Shown piece after piece: positions 10,421 through 22,739 of a DNA stretch of 64,000 nt. The translations under genes and the position numbers were made by a program. The stretch is taken from positions 50,353-114,352 of the forward strand of contig MNCI01002249.1 in the NCBI GenBank assembly GCA_015680685.1. The letters are read 5' to 3'. Each line of letters opens with the position of its first letter. The first letter of the stretch is position 1. The notes under the pieces are model-generated. The model worked only from the letters and a program-made list of their open reading frames with translations, was not told where the DNA came from and searched no databases. The DNA comes from Gnetum montanum (taxonomy: Eukaryota; Streptophyta; Gnetopsida; Gnetales; Gnetaceae).

Positions 10421-11199
10421 TTAGAAAACAGATACAAATGTGTTGGGAAAAAGATTGCGCAACACCACGACTTTTTCCACTGCTGTGTTAACAACAGCAG
10501 GATATAAACTAATAATAGAGTAGGCAGTGAAATAAAGTGCAAAATAATAACACCCAATAACACAGGGATTCATGTGGTTCACCTTTCCTGAGGCAAACTC
10601 CAAAAAATCTTCTCTCACTGATAAATATATAAATATAGTAGAAATACAAAAATGTCTCTCTGGTCAATTACTAGAGGTATACAAAATTGATACACACCCT
10701 CAAAATAAATATTCTTGGAATCTCACGGCCCTTTATGAAAAATTCCTAGAAACCCAAGCTCACAAGGCTTATTTGTGTGTCTCTCCCTGTGGCCTCTCTT
10801 TTTCTTCAGCCATTGGTTTTTCATCTGCTCCTGCACCCATTTGCCATTTCCCTTAGATTATAGTCAAGGAAAATGCCCTGTCCTGCCTAACTTAGGTGGC
10901 CTTTGTTGAATGCAGTCTACCTTACCAACCAACCTGGCAGCTAATATTTTAGCTGCCTAACTTAGGAAACTTGGGCGGCTAATTTTGGTTGGCTTAGCAG
11001 GAAGCCTTCCTTCCCCTCCTTTTTATTTATTTATATTAATGTGATGTGGACTTCATGTTGGAGGGACCAACACATCAAAATGCCTCAAAGATTGTTGCCA
11101 CTTGACTTGGTCCAGTTCTAAGATCAGAAATCTGATTGCAAGGTGCCATGTGCAGCAGAAACTGCAACTGCCGTCCATGAACAATCAGATTTTCAAAAG
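10421..11199. other. Intergenic DNA, possibly an old LTR fragment
   Basis: The block at 10555-10600 (ACAGGGATTCATGTGGTTCA and following) is like the GTGGTTCACC phrase seen in many plant LTRs in antisense. No paired LTR, target-site duplication or internal domain could be found, so I do not call an element. Confidence 0.3.
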
Positions 11200-11590
11200 C
11201 AACAGAAGCAGCTGAAGACGGCGGCAGAGAGAGGGATTTGCCGGAGTTGGAGAAGACGGAGAAGAAAAGGAAGAAGTCAAGCATTGCAATTTCTCGTTGC
11301 TTGAAGAGCAACATGTCCTCAGAGCCGGCCACCCAATCTGTAACCCCCTCTACGCACACGCAGAACCTCGCCCTGCTCATCATCTGCGCCTCTGATGAAA
11401 CCCTCGCGCCTCACCTTGCCGCTTGTGATTTCTTATGCTGCAACTTGTGTTGCCTGGTTTCTGTGAATACTCCATGCGTGCCACCTTTTTCCTCGGAGTT
11501 GCAGAGGAGTCTACTGATCCAGTTAATTGCATAAAGAAGGGTGTCAGTGGATATGGAGTTATGGACACTGATTCATTTATATAGAAAGAC
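11200..11590 (+). other. Coding-like island, not recognised
   Basis: Base composition is more balanced than the flanks. Plus-strand frames include 11238-11534 (lysine-rich start KKRKKSS, then Ser/Thr-rich) and a shorter one around 11425-11580 with GVAEESTDPVN and GVSGYGVMDTDS. No domain is recognised. It could be a decayed exon; there is no support for a complete gene. Confidence 0.25.
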
Positions 11591-13544
11591 ATTGATGCGG
11601 ATATGCAATACCAATAAAGTATGAACGCCAGGACAACACAATCGCATTGATCGGGAAACTTTGATTGGGGAGACAGTAAAGACACACAATAATCACAACA
11701 ATGATGGTGAGGGATGACATGAAACTCATTGATTGATTCTATGGCACGGAATGAATACAAGTTTCTGATGCGATTTGAGATATCCATTTATTTTTGTTTG
11801 AATACTGATTACCGGCACCCATGGCCGGACCGGACAGACGATAGATTGAAAAGTTTAATCAAGATGATCGTTGTAATAAATCAGGATAAAAAAATTTCTA
11901 AAAAGGATTTAAATTGGAAAAATAGGGAAATTGATTTTTTAAAGAATTTTGGCCAGGAGAATACTGTTCAATATATGACTTTAGGTGATGTACTAATTCC
12001 ATCCCTCTTTGAAATAACGCAGATGGGCATCCATTGTTCCACTTCCAATTATAGTACTAATGAAAGTTGCAGGTAGGAAATAGTTGCAGACTGCATAAAA
12101 GCTTTTGTGACTCTATTGTGACTTCTCTTTCAGAAGTAATCATATGGTCTGTGGGATTTGCTGATACAATGTTTTATGGATTACACTTCTTTCAGTGGAG
12201 TCTGACAGTGCTGCATGAGATTTAACGAATTGTGACACAACCTGAACTTTCGGTATTATGGCTTCTAGGTTTTTTTTAGCTATTTCATGCGACTATCTTG
12301 ATTATTGCTGTCTACCCACAACCAGAAAAGTTGAGTTGCAAAACAGTTGTCTCGTTACCTTTAGCTAGCAAGGTCCTTGAATGGTTCGCGAAGGTAGTAA
12401 AGGATTTAGTGGTGATTTAACAAAATTAGCTATTTATAAAACATCATCTTATATTTTCAATCCTTTGATTTATGTAGGACACCATTACAAGTAATTCATA
12501 TAGGTTGTAACCCATAGGATTTCTAAGTTTCATGAGACCTAAACTTTTAATCATGGCCTCGTGTCTAGCATAGGAAAGTTAGCATCAACACAATCTTGGA
12601 TCCTGCACCAAAAAATTTCATTTAAAATACATAAAACATAATCAGGATTAAAGATTTCATTTAAAATACATAAAACATAATCAGGATTAAAGGTTCACTA
12701 TCAGATTATCGATTTTCACTAAGTTTTATTTAAGTTCACACTCAATAAAATTACTTTTAAAAAGCACATGCAGAATATGTAAGTTAGTGTTAATTAATCA
12801 CCTTGGAAACTCGATAAGCTTTTATTTTTGAAGTGTTATTTGCTTTTCTTTTTTTCTCCATTTTTTTGGTGTTTGTTTATTTTAGGTATATTTTAAACTA
12901 ATTCATGCTTGCTTATACCTACAATTTTTATGTTAACCTTAACATGATTTTACCTTGATAGCTACCTTGGCCATCAATTTCCACCTTCATACAAAGTAGT
13001 ATTATATGGTGTTGCATAAATCTTTTGTTGATCTTAACTCTTAAAAGTCCTTTGTGGTGCAATCCCATTTGAATGTCTAGGAGAAAGATGAGGAATAATC
13101 ATTAATAGTATCTTAAGAATTAATGAACTTGAAGAGTAGAGCTAAAAAATACTAACTCAATTTGCAATTTTAATTGAAAGCAATTAGATAAAACTCTTAC
13201 TTTATCTTGAGGTTGTCTTAATCTCAAATTCAATGGAAGAAGTGCAACAACTGGTTAATCCTCTTATGACTTTTGTCAATAAAAGTTAATGTGTAAAAAA
13301 ACCTAAAATCATGATTTGTGGTACACTTAATAAAATATACAATTTTACTATAGAAAATGAATATGTAAGCATAACTTCCTCTTATAAATATCTTGGCCTA
13401 GAAAGCCCTTGCAATTATATAAAGATGTCAAAGTCTACATAAGTAAATCCTAGTTCATGCTCTTGAATCAATTTTCTTAAATTTCATTTACATATAGTAC
13501 AACAACATTATATTAGAAAAGAATGAAATTTATGATATAACTAA
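11591..13544. other. AT-rich intergenic DNA with one short tandem duplication
   Basis: No gene is recognised. At about 12613-12690 a 39-bp unit (ATTTCATTTAAAATACATAA and following) is present twice head-to-tail with almost no change. Elsewhere only AT-rich sequence. Confidence 0.6.
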
Positions 13545-15835
13545 AGAATTTAGTATCATATGAGTCATCATTGTCATCTTCGTCATAGCCTTGTTCTAAC
13601 AAAATAGGGTTAACTACATAAGTACTTTTTCGTCATTTGTCTCTATGAAGAGTTAGATCTTTGTTTAGTTGTAATTTTTCCAAATTATCTTCTATCATTT
13701 TTATCCATTTCTTTCTAGGTCTTCCTTTTGAGTGGCTTTCCTAAAATAGTGATGCAACAACCTTTTTTTATAGTCTCATTGTTTAATCTTGTGTGCACAT
13801 GCCTAAACCATCTAAGCCATTATTCTTGTAACTTATTTAACATAGAAGCCACTCTAAGTTTTTCTCTAATGTATGTGTTGTGCAACTTATCTTTTGTATT
13901 AACATTCAACATTCATCTAAGTATCTTCATTTCCACCCTATTGATATGTAGTTTATGCCTCTTTTCTCTAGGCCAACATTCAGCACCATATCCAATAGCA
14001 ATCCTAATTGATGTCCTATAAAAGTTTCCTTTAATTTTATTGATATTCCTTTATCATATAGAATACCGCTAGCCTATCTTCATTTTGACCATCCTACCTC
14101 AATTCTATTTCTTATATTTTTTTTAATTTTACCTTTTGATTGAAGCATTAATCCTAGGTAGTATAGCTATTTGTAGTAAGGGACTTTTTGGCCTTAAATT
14201 GTCACTTCTACCTCACCATGTTTCTACGATTATTAAATTTTCATTCCATATATTCTATCATATTTCTACTATTTTTTAATCCTTTTGATTATAGAGCATG
14301 TTTCCCCTTCATCTTAGAAGAAATATTTTATAAAGCTATATCTACCAACATAGTATCATCTACAAATTACATATACTAGGGGATTCCATTTTGTATTTTC
14401 TTTCTTAATTCATCAATAATAATAATAAATAAGTACAAGGTAAGCACTAACCCTTGATGTAGACCTATTGTAACTAGAAAAGCATATGTTGTTTTACAAG
14501 TTGTTTTAATTTTAGTATTATCTCTTTCATACATGTCTTAAATCACTTTAACATATTTATCAAGGTTGCTTTTTCTTCATAAGGCTCACCAAATAATATC
14601 TCTAGCACTCTATCATATGCTTTTTCTGAATCAATAAAGATCATGTGTAGATTTTCTCTATGTTTTCTAAATTTCTCTATCAATTATCATATCAAGAAAA
14701 TAGCCTCTATACTACACCTCCCTCATACAAATCCAAATTTATTTTTTCATATTATTGATTCAAGTATGAGATGTTACTTTATGACTCTCTCCCAAAGCTT
14801 CATAATTTGGCTCATCAGCTTGATCCTTTTATAGTTTGCATAATTTTGCATATCTTCTTTATTTTTGTAAATAGGGATAATAAGACTTTTTCTCCAATTC
14901 TTAGGTATTTTTCTATTATTTAGAAATTTGATAAATAATTATGTTAGCCATGAAAGTCTTTTTTTCTCCTAATGTTTTCTAAGATAATATAGGAATGTTG
15001 TTTGTTCCAGTAACTTTTCCATTTTTCATCTTTGATAAGGCTATCTTCACCTAAAAGAAAGAAAATTCATTAACCAAACCAAAATTTGATTATTCTTCTT
15101 ACATGTATTCTCTTAAAAATTCTTCATGTAAGAATTCTTGAAAATAATTTTTCTACCTATCCAAAATTTGATTGTTTCTTACCAAAATTCTTTCATATGC
15201 ATTTGATATTATCAATGTCCTTACATTTCTTGTTTCTAATTTTTGTCAATTCATAAATGGATTTGTATCCTTTCTTTGTTTCTAATTTCTCATAGAATTT
15301 ATCCAAGGCCTTATGTTTAACTATGGCTATAACTACTGTTGCCCTCTATTTTATCATTTTGTATCAACCTATTTTTTAGGTTTTTGCTTTGCTACCATTC
15401 CTTAAAGCATCTTTTCTTATTTTGAATAGCATATTGTACTTCATCAATCCACAATCATATCTTCTTTAGGATGTATTTTTTATCTTCTATTTATGAATAC
15501 AACTTTTCATTTGGCCCCAAATTAAATTTGTAGAGAAATATCAATTCTAGGTGCTTTTCATACATCCACAATCATATCTATGTTACTTTAGGATGTATGA
15601 AAAGTTGGTAATCCACAATCATATGGTGCTTATCAATCCACAATCATATCAATCCATCAATCCAAGTAGAAAAGTTTGTAATCCTTGCCTCAATTTTGAG
15701 CATTCTCCCCTTTGTATCTTCTTTCTTGAAGGTAAGCAATGTTGATTCTTTGTTTTTTCATTACATCAATAATTTCAAATATATTTTTATTCAAAGTATC
15801 AATGTTCCAAGTGGCCATCCAAAACAATGAAGTTT
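13545..15835 (-). mobile_element. RTE-clade LINE, degenerate, antisense
   Basis: Read on the minus strand, the element starts near 15835 with the endonuclease N-terminus (MATWNIDTLNK, then INIAYLQE). It continues through a reverse transcriptase region near 15030-14590 with IPKNWRKSLIIPIYKNK, IKLMSQIMKLWERVI and LHMIFIDSEKAYDRV, and ends near 13545 with the same 3' end as the fragment at 1366-1742 (a minus-strand match to WLRWFGHV lies near 13815, followed by the ACAAGGCTA-type 3' end and a tail rich in GAT/GAA/AAT triplets). It is shorter than a full RTE, has many stops and frameshifts and lacks much of the endonuclease, so it is dead. The order endonuclease, RT and short simple tail is the family's. 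Confidence 0.8.
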
Positions 15836-15969
15836 TAGCCTAGTGGTAAGATCCTTGATTTGAACGCTTCAAGTCATAGGTTTGATTTTGGTGGGCAATG
15901 CTGATTTATAACATTTTAATTCGACTATATATCTTTGGGTGTACCTATATTGCAATTATGTCATAGTTT

Positions 15970-16310
15970 TAGCACTCAAGTTGCTATCCAAAATTTTTGT
16001 TATTAGACTTGTTTCTTTATCAATACTCATCCTTAATGTGGGAAGCCTTTTCTATTTTCCATAACATCCAAGCAATGATGTGGCACATCATTTTTAAAGG
16101 ATATCCTAACAAGTCCTTACCTATTTCCTGTAGCAACTAGGCCCTATGACTACTACGCATTACATATGGGAAATGCTTTATCATATGCAAAATTAGGAAA
16201 AAAAATCATCCATGAGATTTGGCATGGTTTTACAACTAACTGCTAACCTAATGCTAACCCTCCTTGTTATTTATCTAGGCTTAGGACTGACATTGGCAAA
16301 GTAATTTATT
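15970..16310 (-). repeat. Repeat matching 37-372, probable LINE 5' region
   Basis: It aligns with 37-372 over its whole length (for example ATACTCATCC, CATAACATCCA, GCACATCATTTTT, AAGTCCTT). It lies just outside the endonuclease start of the antisense LINE at 13545-15835, the position expected for its 5' untranslated region. The end near 16310 is approximate. Confidence 0.5.
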
Positions 16311-17090
16311 ATCATGTGAGTAATAAAGAAAATTCTTACAAGAAATATGGGTATGTTTGCATTGGTTATGAACCTATCATTAAAGTACCTCTAATTATAA
16401 GGTCATAAATTTAATTCTCAGTCGTGCATACACCTATAAAATCAATCGATAAGGTTATTCAATGTTACAAAAAAAATTGTATTACTTAAGATTTCTTAAA
16501 AATATATTATTTAAAAGCTTAAGAATTACATGACATATGTAAGAAATATGGGAAATGTTTTAAAAAGTTGTAGCTTGCTTAGGGCATAACTTACATGGTT
16601 AAAGCCCTTAGGTTGTTGCCTCCATGTGAAAGGTTAGATACAAGAGGTATATTGAGATTAGAATAAGAGCCATTTATAAGCATTGAAGGACTACATTGTT
16701 ATGTCAATAACTTGTCATAGTAAATTAGGATCAATTCCTTAGCTTACAATAGGTTAGCCCATATTAATGAGATAAAGGTACCAAGATGAAGATTATTTCA
16801 ATTTCAAATTAATGAGATATAATTAGTTTAGCTATATATTTATGATATATATATCTATTATTTGGCTATGAGAATCTCTTACTTTTTAAAATTAATAAAA
16901 TCTCAAAATTAATTTAATGAGAATTGATTTTCATGTTAAAATAATAAAAATAAGTTCTCCCATAATAATTCTATAATGTCAACACTCCCATGCTTGCATG
17001 GGGCCATGATTATCAACATCTCTATTTCTCTCTCTTAATAACCATAATAAAAATCATGCAAGGAGTGGGAATTTAAACTATCGGGTGGTG
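16311..17090. other. AT-rich intergenic DNA, no gene seen
   Basis: No recognisable coding or RNA feature. Around 16598-16650 a weak tRNA-like A-box/B-box spacing can be imagined, but it is too degenerate to call. Confidence 0.5.
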
Positions 17091-17215
17091 GTCATTAATG
17101 GTGGCAATTACAGACATTAGTGGCAAACATTTCTAAAGTTACTATGGTTATGATCATTAGTGACAGCAATTACAAACATTAGTAGCAAACATTTCAAAAG
17201 TTACGAACGATTATG
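17091..17215. repeat. 62-bp tandem repeat, two copies
   Basis: Copies begin at 17091 and 17153 and share TCATTA, GCAATTACA, ACATTAGT, GCAAACATTTC and AAAGTTAC. Confidence 0.75.
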
Positions 17216-17490
17216 GACATAAGTGGGCACTTAATTGGAGAATGTGGGTGTTATTACACAAGAAGTGGTGGTGGTTTCTGTAGCCGTTAGAGGGAGTCCC
17301 AAAACAGGCTCTAGCTATCAATCGGAGGGGCTCTGGCTATCAGTCTAGAGAGGCAACTTCCTCTCCACTAAGCAACAGTTTCCTTTTTTCTTTTCTTTTC
17401 TTTACAGGCTTCTAGTTGATCTTCGAGGAGGGTCCAAGGTAGGAGCCAGCAGCTCAAAATTGGATCCTTGCGGGTCTTCTTGGTGATGGC

Positions 17491-17930
17491 AAGAGCTTGT
17501 CTAGGTGGTGCAGACATGGGTGGACAATCTTCCTCTCTACGACGGTGCATAAAAAGTGGTAGACGATGGCAGGCCTTAAGAACTACAATTGCTGCCCTGT
17601 GTGGACTATAGTGGGTAGTCTCTCTCTTTCTTTCTTTCTCTCTCTCTCTCTCTCTCTTCTTTCTATCTGTAACAACATAGGTAGCACAGCCCATGTGTAG
17701 GACTTGAGACGTGCAGTTTTCTTTGGGCCAGTAGCTTGTCTCGGTGGTGCAGACATAGGTGGACGATTTTCCTCTCTATGGTGGTGCACAAAAGGTGGTA
17801 GACAGCGGTAGGCTTTAAGGACTGTAGTTGCTACCCTGTGCAGACTGTGGTGGGTACTCTCTCTCTCTCTCTCTCCCTCTCCCTCTCTCATGATGATTAC
17901 GATCTTCCTACCCAGTAGTGGATACCATCG
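17491..17930. repeat. 239-bp tandem duplication ending in CT microsatellites
   Basis: GCTTGTCTAGGTGGTGCAGA at 17495 recurs as GCTTGTCTCGGTGGTGCAGA at 17734, and the copies run in parallel through a TTCCTCTCTA block, a GTGGTAGAC block and a pyrimidine microsatellite (17620-17656 and 17856-17887). Minus-strand open frames over this region (17368-17694 and 17583-17963) are made largely of the repeat and its Arg/Glu-coding microsatellite, so I do not call genes. Confidence 0.8.
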
Positions 17931-19910
17931 GTAGTCACAAATCGGCAGCGTCAACAAGACCAAGGAAAATTCATTTTTTTTAATTACTTATTGTATTCTC
18001 AACTTTGAGATGGTTATTCAATTTAAATTCAGATTAATTCACTTTAAATCTTAATTTGTTTGGTTTGGTTTACTATTTTCAAAAGGCCACATAGCCCTCT
18101 CCAGCTAAAACTATTCCTAAGTTTCCATACCCATATGGGAGGCGCCCTAGGCAATAGTATCCTAAAACTTTCTTTCTGGTGTTGGTGCAACCAAAATTTA
18201 TGCATCAACAAATTCCCATCAAAAATTTCAACTCTTGACCTAATTTTATGACAATAATTATTAATTTCCTATAAATACAACTAATACATACCCATGATAA
18301 TTTCCATGAAAAGTTTGTCTCTTGTTACAATGTTAGGGTAATAATAATTATTTCTTTTTAGTGAGGCTAAATGAGATTTACAATACATAAGTTTTTCATT
18401 TGCAACCTAGTTTCTTTTATGATTTCATTAATATGTTTTTTCATTTATTATTTATTTTGAAAATCTCCTCATTAATTATTAATATGCTTTTACCTTATGC
18501 ATTTAGATTGAATGGGATGACAAAATAAATGGATTATAACATTTGCATACCTTAACCTAATTTTTAATGAATGAAAACTAATATCATAACTATCATATAA
18601 GGATATTTTCTAAACAGTTCAAAAGCTTTGTATATAATGAAGAATAGATGTATCAATCACAATATTTAGACTTAAAAATATGAAAATATCCATTTCAAAC
18701 AATTATGTAACCTACAAGGCCTTATGGATGTATAGTTTGGGTCTAGGCCTTGATCATGAACTGAGAAACTTCAAGGTCAAAACTAAAGTCTCATATGCAA
18801 TATGTTTATTAGAAACTAATATGTTGTCATTGGAAGTTAAGCCATATATAAGTTCTTAACATTCTATTTGAATAAATAAGATAATGGCATATATCATCTA
18901 AAAATCTTAGCAATAAGGTTAGTATTATGAAGGAAAATTATGACTACAAAAATAGGGTATTGAAAATTTTGATATAATAACAAATTCAAGACAAGCTTAG
19001 AAAACTAGTAAATAAAATCTCTAGAGAGATAACAAAATGAAGTACAAAAATAAAAAAGCTTTAATTTTATTAGGAAAACATTTGAGGTAGCATTCGTGAT
19101 GAAGCAAAATATTTACATGTAGCAAAGATTAATTAGTAGAGTAATAATGAGGATACATCACCCTTCAAGTTGAACTAAAACATAAAATAATGTGCTACAT
19201 GATAATAAAGTATGTTAGTTATACCTACTACAAGTGGTAAAAATTGAAAGAAATGTATGATTTGAATGTTATAGAAAAGATTGCTTCACAAAACATTTAT
19301 TGATCTCAAGTCAAACTTTATATGAGCTATTCAAGATAACAATGTTAATTTTAAGGAATTATACAAAAGAAATATTCAAACTACATGAATATTATATATA
19401 TTTGTTATATTGAGGATTTATTGCTACTAATGTAATTAAACTATGTCTTAAATAACTAAGTATATTTTGAATAAAAGACCATTAATATGATTATACAAAA
19501 GAGGCTTAGAATTAGGGAAAAAACTACGGTGTCTTCTATGTCATATACTCAACATATTACTTTGGTAGAACATAAGTAAAATATAATGAGGCCTCAAACA
19601 TAATTCAAAAACATAACCTATTACACACACAATAATAGTCTTACTAGTTGTATTGGTAGAGGCTTCAAATTTAACATTTAAATAATTGATTTTACTTTAA
19701 AAATATCAATTCTTGTTGATACATCATTGGATTAAATAAAGGTAAATATAAAAATTAATTAAAAAAAGAAATGATACTCATTTTTTTCTTTCTTTTTGTA
19801 AGGTTTCAAAGTCACAATCATAAAGGATAAAAAATTTTCAAAATAAAAGGACTTTATAAATTTTTGAATAATTAACAGATCTAGTACTCTTCAAGTTAAT
19901 CTTGAAAGAA
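17931..19910. other. AT-rich intergenic DNA, no gene seen
   Basis: About 2 kb with stops in all frames and no recognisable element. From about 19800 it resembles 20380-20540, a weak local duplication. Confidence 0.55.
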
Positions 19911-20159
19911 CTCAAAATTTTATTAATTAATATTGTTCTTTCCCTTATTAGAAGATAGACTTTTAATAATTTAAATCATTATCATCATCATCATCTTAGC
20001 CTTGTCCCAAGAAAATAAGATCAACTATATGAGCTCTTTTTTACCATTCATCTATGTGAACAGCTAAACTGTTTATTTGTAATTTCTTGAGATCATCTTA
20101 CATTATTTTTACTCATCTTTTTACTCAAAATTTTATTAATTAATATTGTTCTTTCCCTA
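19911..20159 (-). mobile_element. RTE LINE 3' fragment between 35-bp direct repeats
   Basis: The minus strand of 19977-20123 reads the C-terminal LINE segment (a form of DDLKKLQIN is recoverable across a stop) and the ACAAGGCTAAGATGATGATG 3' end and tail. A direct repeat of about 35 bp, beginning CTCAAAATTTTATTAATTAA, lies at 19911-19945 and 20124-20158. The left repeat is separated from the LINE tail by about 30 bp, so it is not a simple target-site duplication. Confidence 0.6.
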
Positions 20160-20290
20160 TGACTATTGGTCATCACATTGAGTAATGTCCTAACATCTAC
20201 AAAATCTTTTTAAAAAGAACTTATCGAGTAACCCTCTTCCTTTTGTATCTAAACTTGGGACTAACTTTTGATAATTTGAGTCATGGTTTT
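20160..20290 (-). repeat. Third copy of the LINE 5'-type repeat (partial)
   Basis: The block from ATGACTATTGGTCATCACAT through CCTAACATCTACAAAAT matches 222-270 closely, and the following CTTTTGTATCTA matches about 343. It directly abuts the LINE 3' fragment, as if the middle of a LINE had been lost. Confidence 0.45.
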
Positions 20291-22599
20291 AAAAATATCA
20301 TTTTGGAATTTCTCTAAAGAATCAAATCAAAAAATTAGATAACAAAATCATATTTTCATGCTTGTTTCAAAGGTTTCAAAATCAAGCTTTTAGAATTTTA
20401 TAGAAAATTCCAAAAATGAATCACCTTGGAAATTTGTGAATAGTAAATAAATCTAGTAGTTTTCAAGTTATTTTCCATAGAACTCAAATAGTCCTTACCC
20501 TTTATTAGAATCAAGAATTTTGATAGTTTGTGTTATCCTCCAAAAATTTTGATAAACACATCTCAATGCATACTAATGAATTAAATGACAAAAAATTCAA
20601 GTCTACTTAAATAAAGATTAATATAAAGGGTCAACAATTGGAGACTCAATTCAATGGTCATTTATTAAGGTGAGTCTTTGAAGGGTCTATGGATAAGACA
20701 AGAGAAAGCTTAGCCCTTGATGGTTACTGTAAAGCTTCAATGGATAACTGGATAACTTAAGACTTGAGCAACAAGTACCTTACCATCACTCTAAATAATG
20801 ACCCCTATTCTATCCTTTGCTATAGGTGCTACAAATGTAAGTACTCCTACACACTTCCATCTGTAGTAGATAAAAACTAAGAACTAACTCTATCTTCTAT
20901 ACATGAATTGTGAATTGTGACATATGCAATTGAAGACATTGCACAAGATGCTGTCTACCTGCTATATCTTTTACCCAGCCATATTGGATTTGAGGGATGA
21001 CCTGATTTTTGATGGACTGCAGTTTGTTATGAAATCGTTCTCAAAGGCTGCACTGTTCTTTTCCACAAGGTTTCCGGGGGCTTAAAGGGGATTCAGCCAA
21101 CAATTTTGAAAAGTTTTTATTTTTGACTAGCTTACCTAAAAAGCCAACATTGCAACATGCAATATGTGCGTGATTTGACTGGAACCCTCCAGAGCAGGCA
21201 GAGCTTGAAAGATGGATTTTGTTTAAGTTGCAGAGTGACCACAAAGATATGGTCAACGACGAATGCCTTATTTCCATCATCCTTCTGTATAATAAAAATA
21301 ATATTTCTTGAATTTTGGAACATTATATTATCATCGCAGTTACATATATGCTATGTTTCACAATGACTGGGAACGGAGTGGGAGCGTAGGAATGCCAAAA
21401 CGCGTAAACAAGGGGCATTTTTTGGGAACAACTTCAAAATCATGTGGAATGTGAATATAAAAATATTTATAATATATATATATACTTTAAATATTATTTT
21501 TTATTAATACTTATTATCAACATGACAACATCAATTCTACCTCAATAACTCTAATCCTCAGGTAAACAATTTCAATTCTCTAATTCTATGAAACCTCAAT
21601 GTTAAATATCCTAACTTTATCAATTATAAAGAGAAAATTCATAACACTAAACTTAATGTTCACTAACAAATTTTAATAATTAAAACTTATATTTATTTTA
21701 ATGTGAAAGTTTGAAATTTTATTTTAATTTTTATCCTAAGTGAAAGTTTTAAATTGTTTTTCTAGTGTTGATGTTTTATTTTTAAAAATAAAATTCTTTA
21801 AACTTTTAATAAAAACTAACTTTAAACTTTTCATTTTAATTAAATTCACCAAACATTATATTAGCACTAGCAGTCAATCTAATTAAATTCACCCAACATT
21901 ATATTAGTGCCTGCAGTCAAACTTACATTATATTAAACTTATCAGTTAAACTTATGAGATAAGATTAGCACTATAGAAAGTTTTAAATTTTAAATATAAA
22001 TTCAGTAACTCAATCATCAAAATATTTATCTTTTGTTCAAATTAAAAATTTTTAATTAAATAACTTGCAGTAATCTCTAGATACACTCATTGTTCTTTAG
22101 CTGTTCTTAGTGTTAATACAGTCTTAAACATTAAAAATATCTTTTATGTGTCCCTTAAACATTAAAAATATCTTTTATGTGTCCGGCTAGAGCATGTTTG
22201 CTGATTTGGTAGAATCTTTTTCAATTATTGATTTGTTGGAGTTGATGTCCGGGAGGAGTTCCCATGCAAAAAGAAGCATGTTCCTGGACCCAGAGCGCAT
22301 GAATTTCTATGGAAGAGCGCTCCTGCGTAACACTGCATATATGTACCTTGATTTAACCCAAATTCATGTTGTTCAGACCCGATAAAAATGTGGTCAACTG
22401 CCATAACAAGATAAGCAACAGAGCTTTATATGAGTCGTAAACGTAGAGCGAAAGCTCCTGAGAGTCAAATTAAACTAAACTCACAACCACATTTTGCTCT
22501 CAAGAGCAAACATTAAATAAATAAAATTATTAATACTAATTGTTGTGATCAACAATTGCAGGTCTTTTACAGACAGCAGAATGTCCATTTGGACTGACC
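20291..22599. other. Intergenic DNA with two short tandem repeats
   Basis: A 42-43-bp unit is repeated at 21838-21880 and 21881-21922 (AATTAAATTCACC and ATTATATTAG shared). A 30-bp unit is repeated at 22123-22152 and 22153-22183 (CTTAAACATTAAAAATATCT). Less AT-rich patches at 20940-21430 and 22190-22390 hold short open frames that I do not recognise. No LTR for element D was found here. Confidence 0.55.
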
Positions 22600-22739
22600 A
22601 TTAACAACACAGGAGGCCTTTTACTTCTTCCAGTCTTACCAGACCAGGAAATTCTATTAGACTCACAAATCTCATTCCCAAATTCCCAAACACCAGGAAT
22701 ATGTATTGAAGATCTTATCAAAATATAGCTATACTCAAC

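Noticed and set aside
10486-11072. Possible solo LTR running from TGTTA to CAACA
   Set aside because: Flanking bases do not form a target-site duplication and no second copy exists in the window.
11380-11787. 135-codon minus-strand ORF
   Set aside because: Composition and lack of any known motif suggest chance; a competing plus-strand frame is equally open.
15836-15895. tRNA-like A box (TAGCCTAGTGG) and weak B box, suggesting a SINE
   Set aside because: The B box is poor, no 3' tail or second copy was found, and the site abuts the antisense LINE; not enough to call.
17368-17963. Two minus-strand ORFs of 108 and 126 codons
   Set aside because: Built from a tandem duplication and CT microsatellites (Arg/Glu runs); no start context, domain or splice support.
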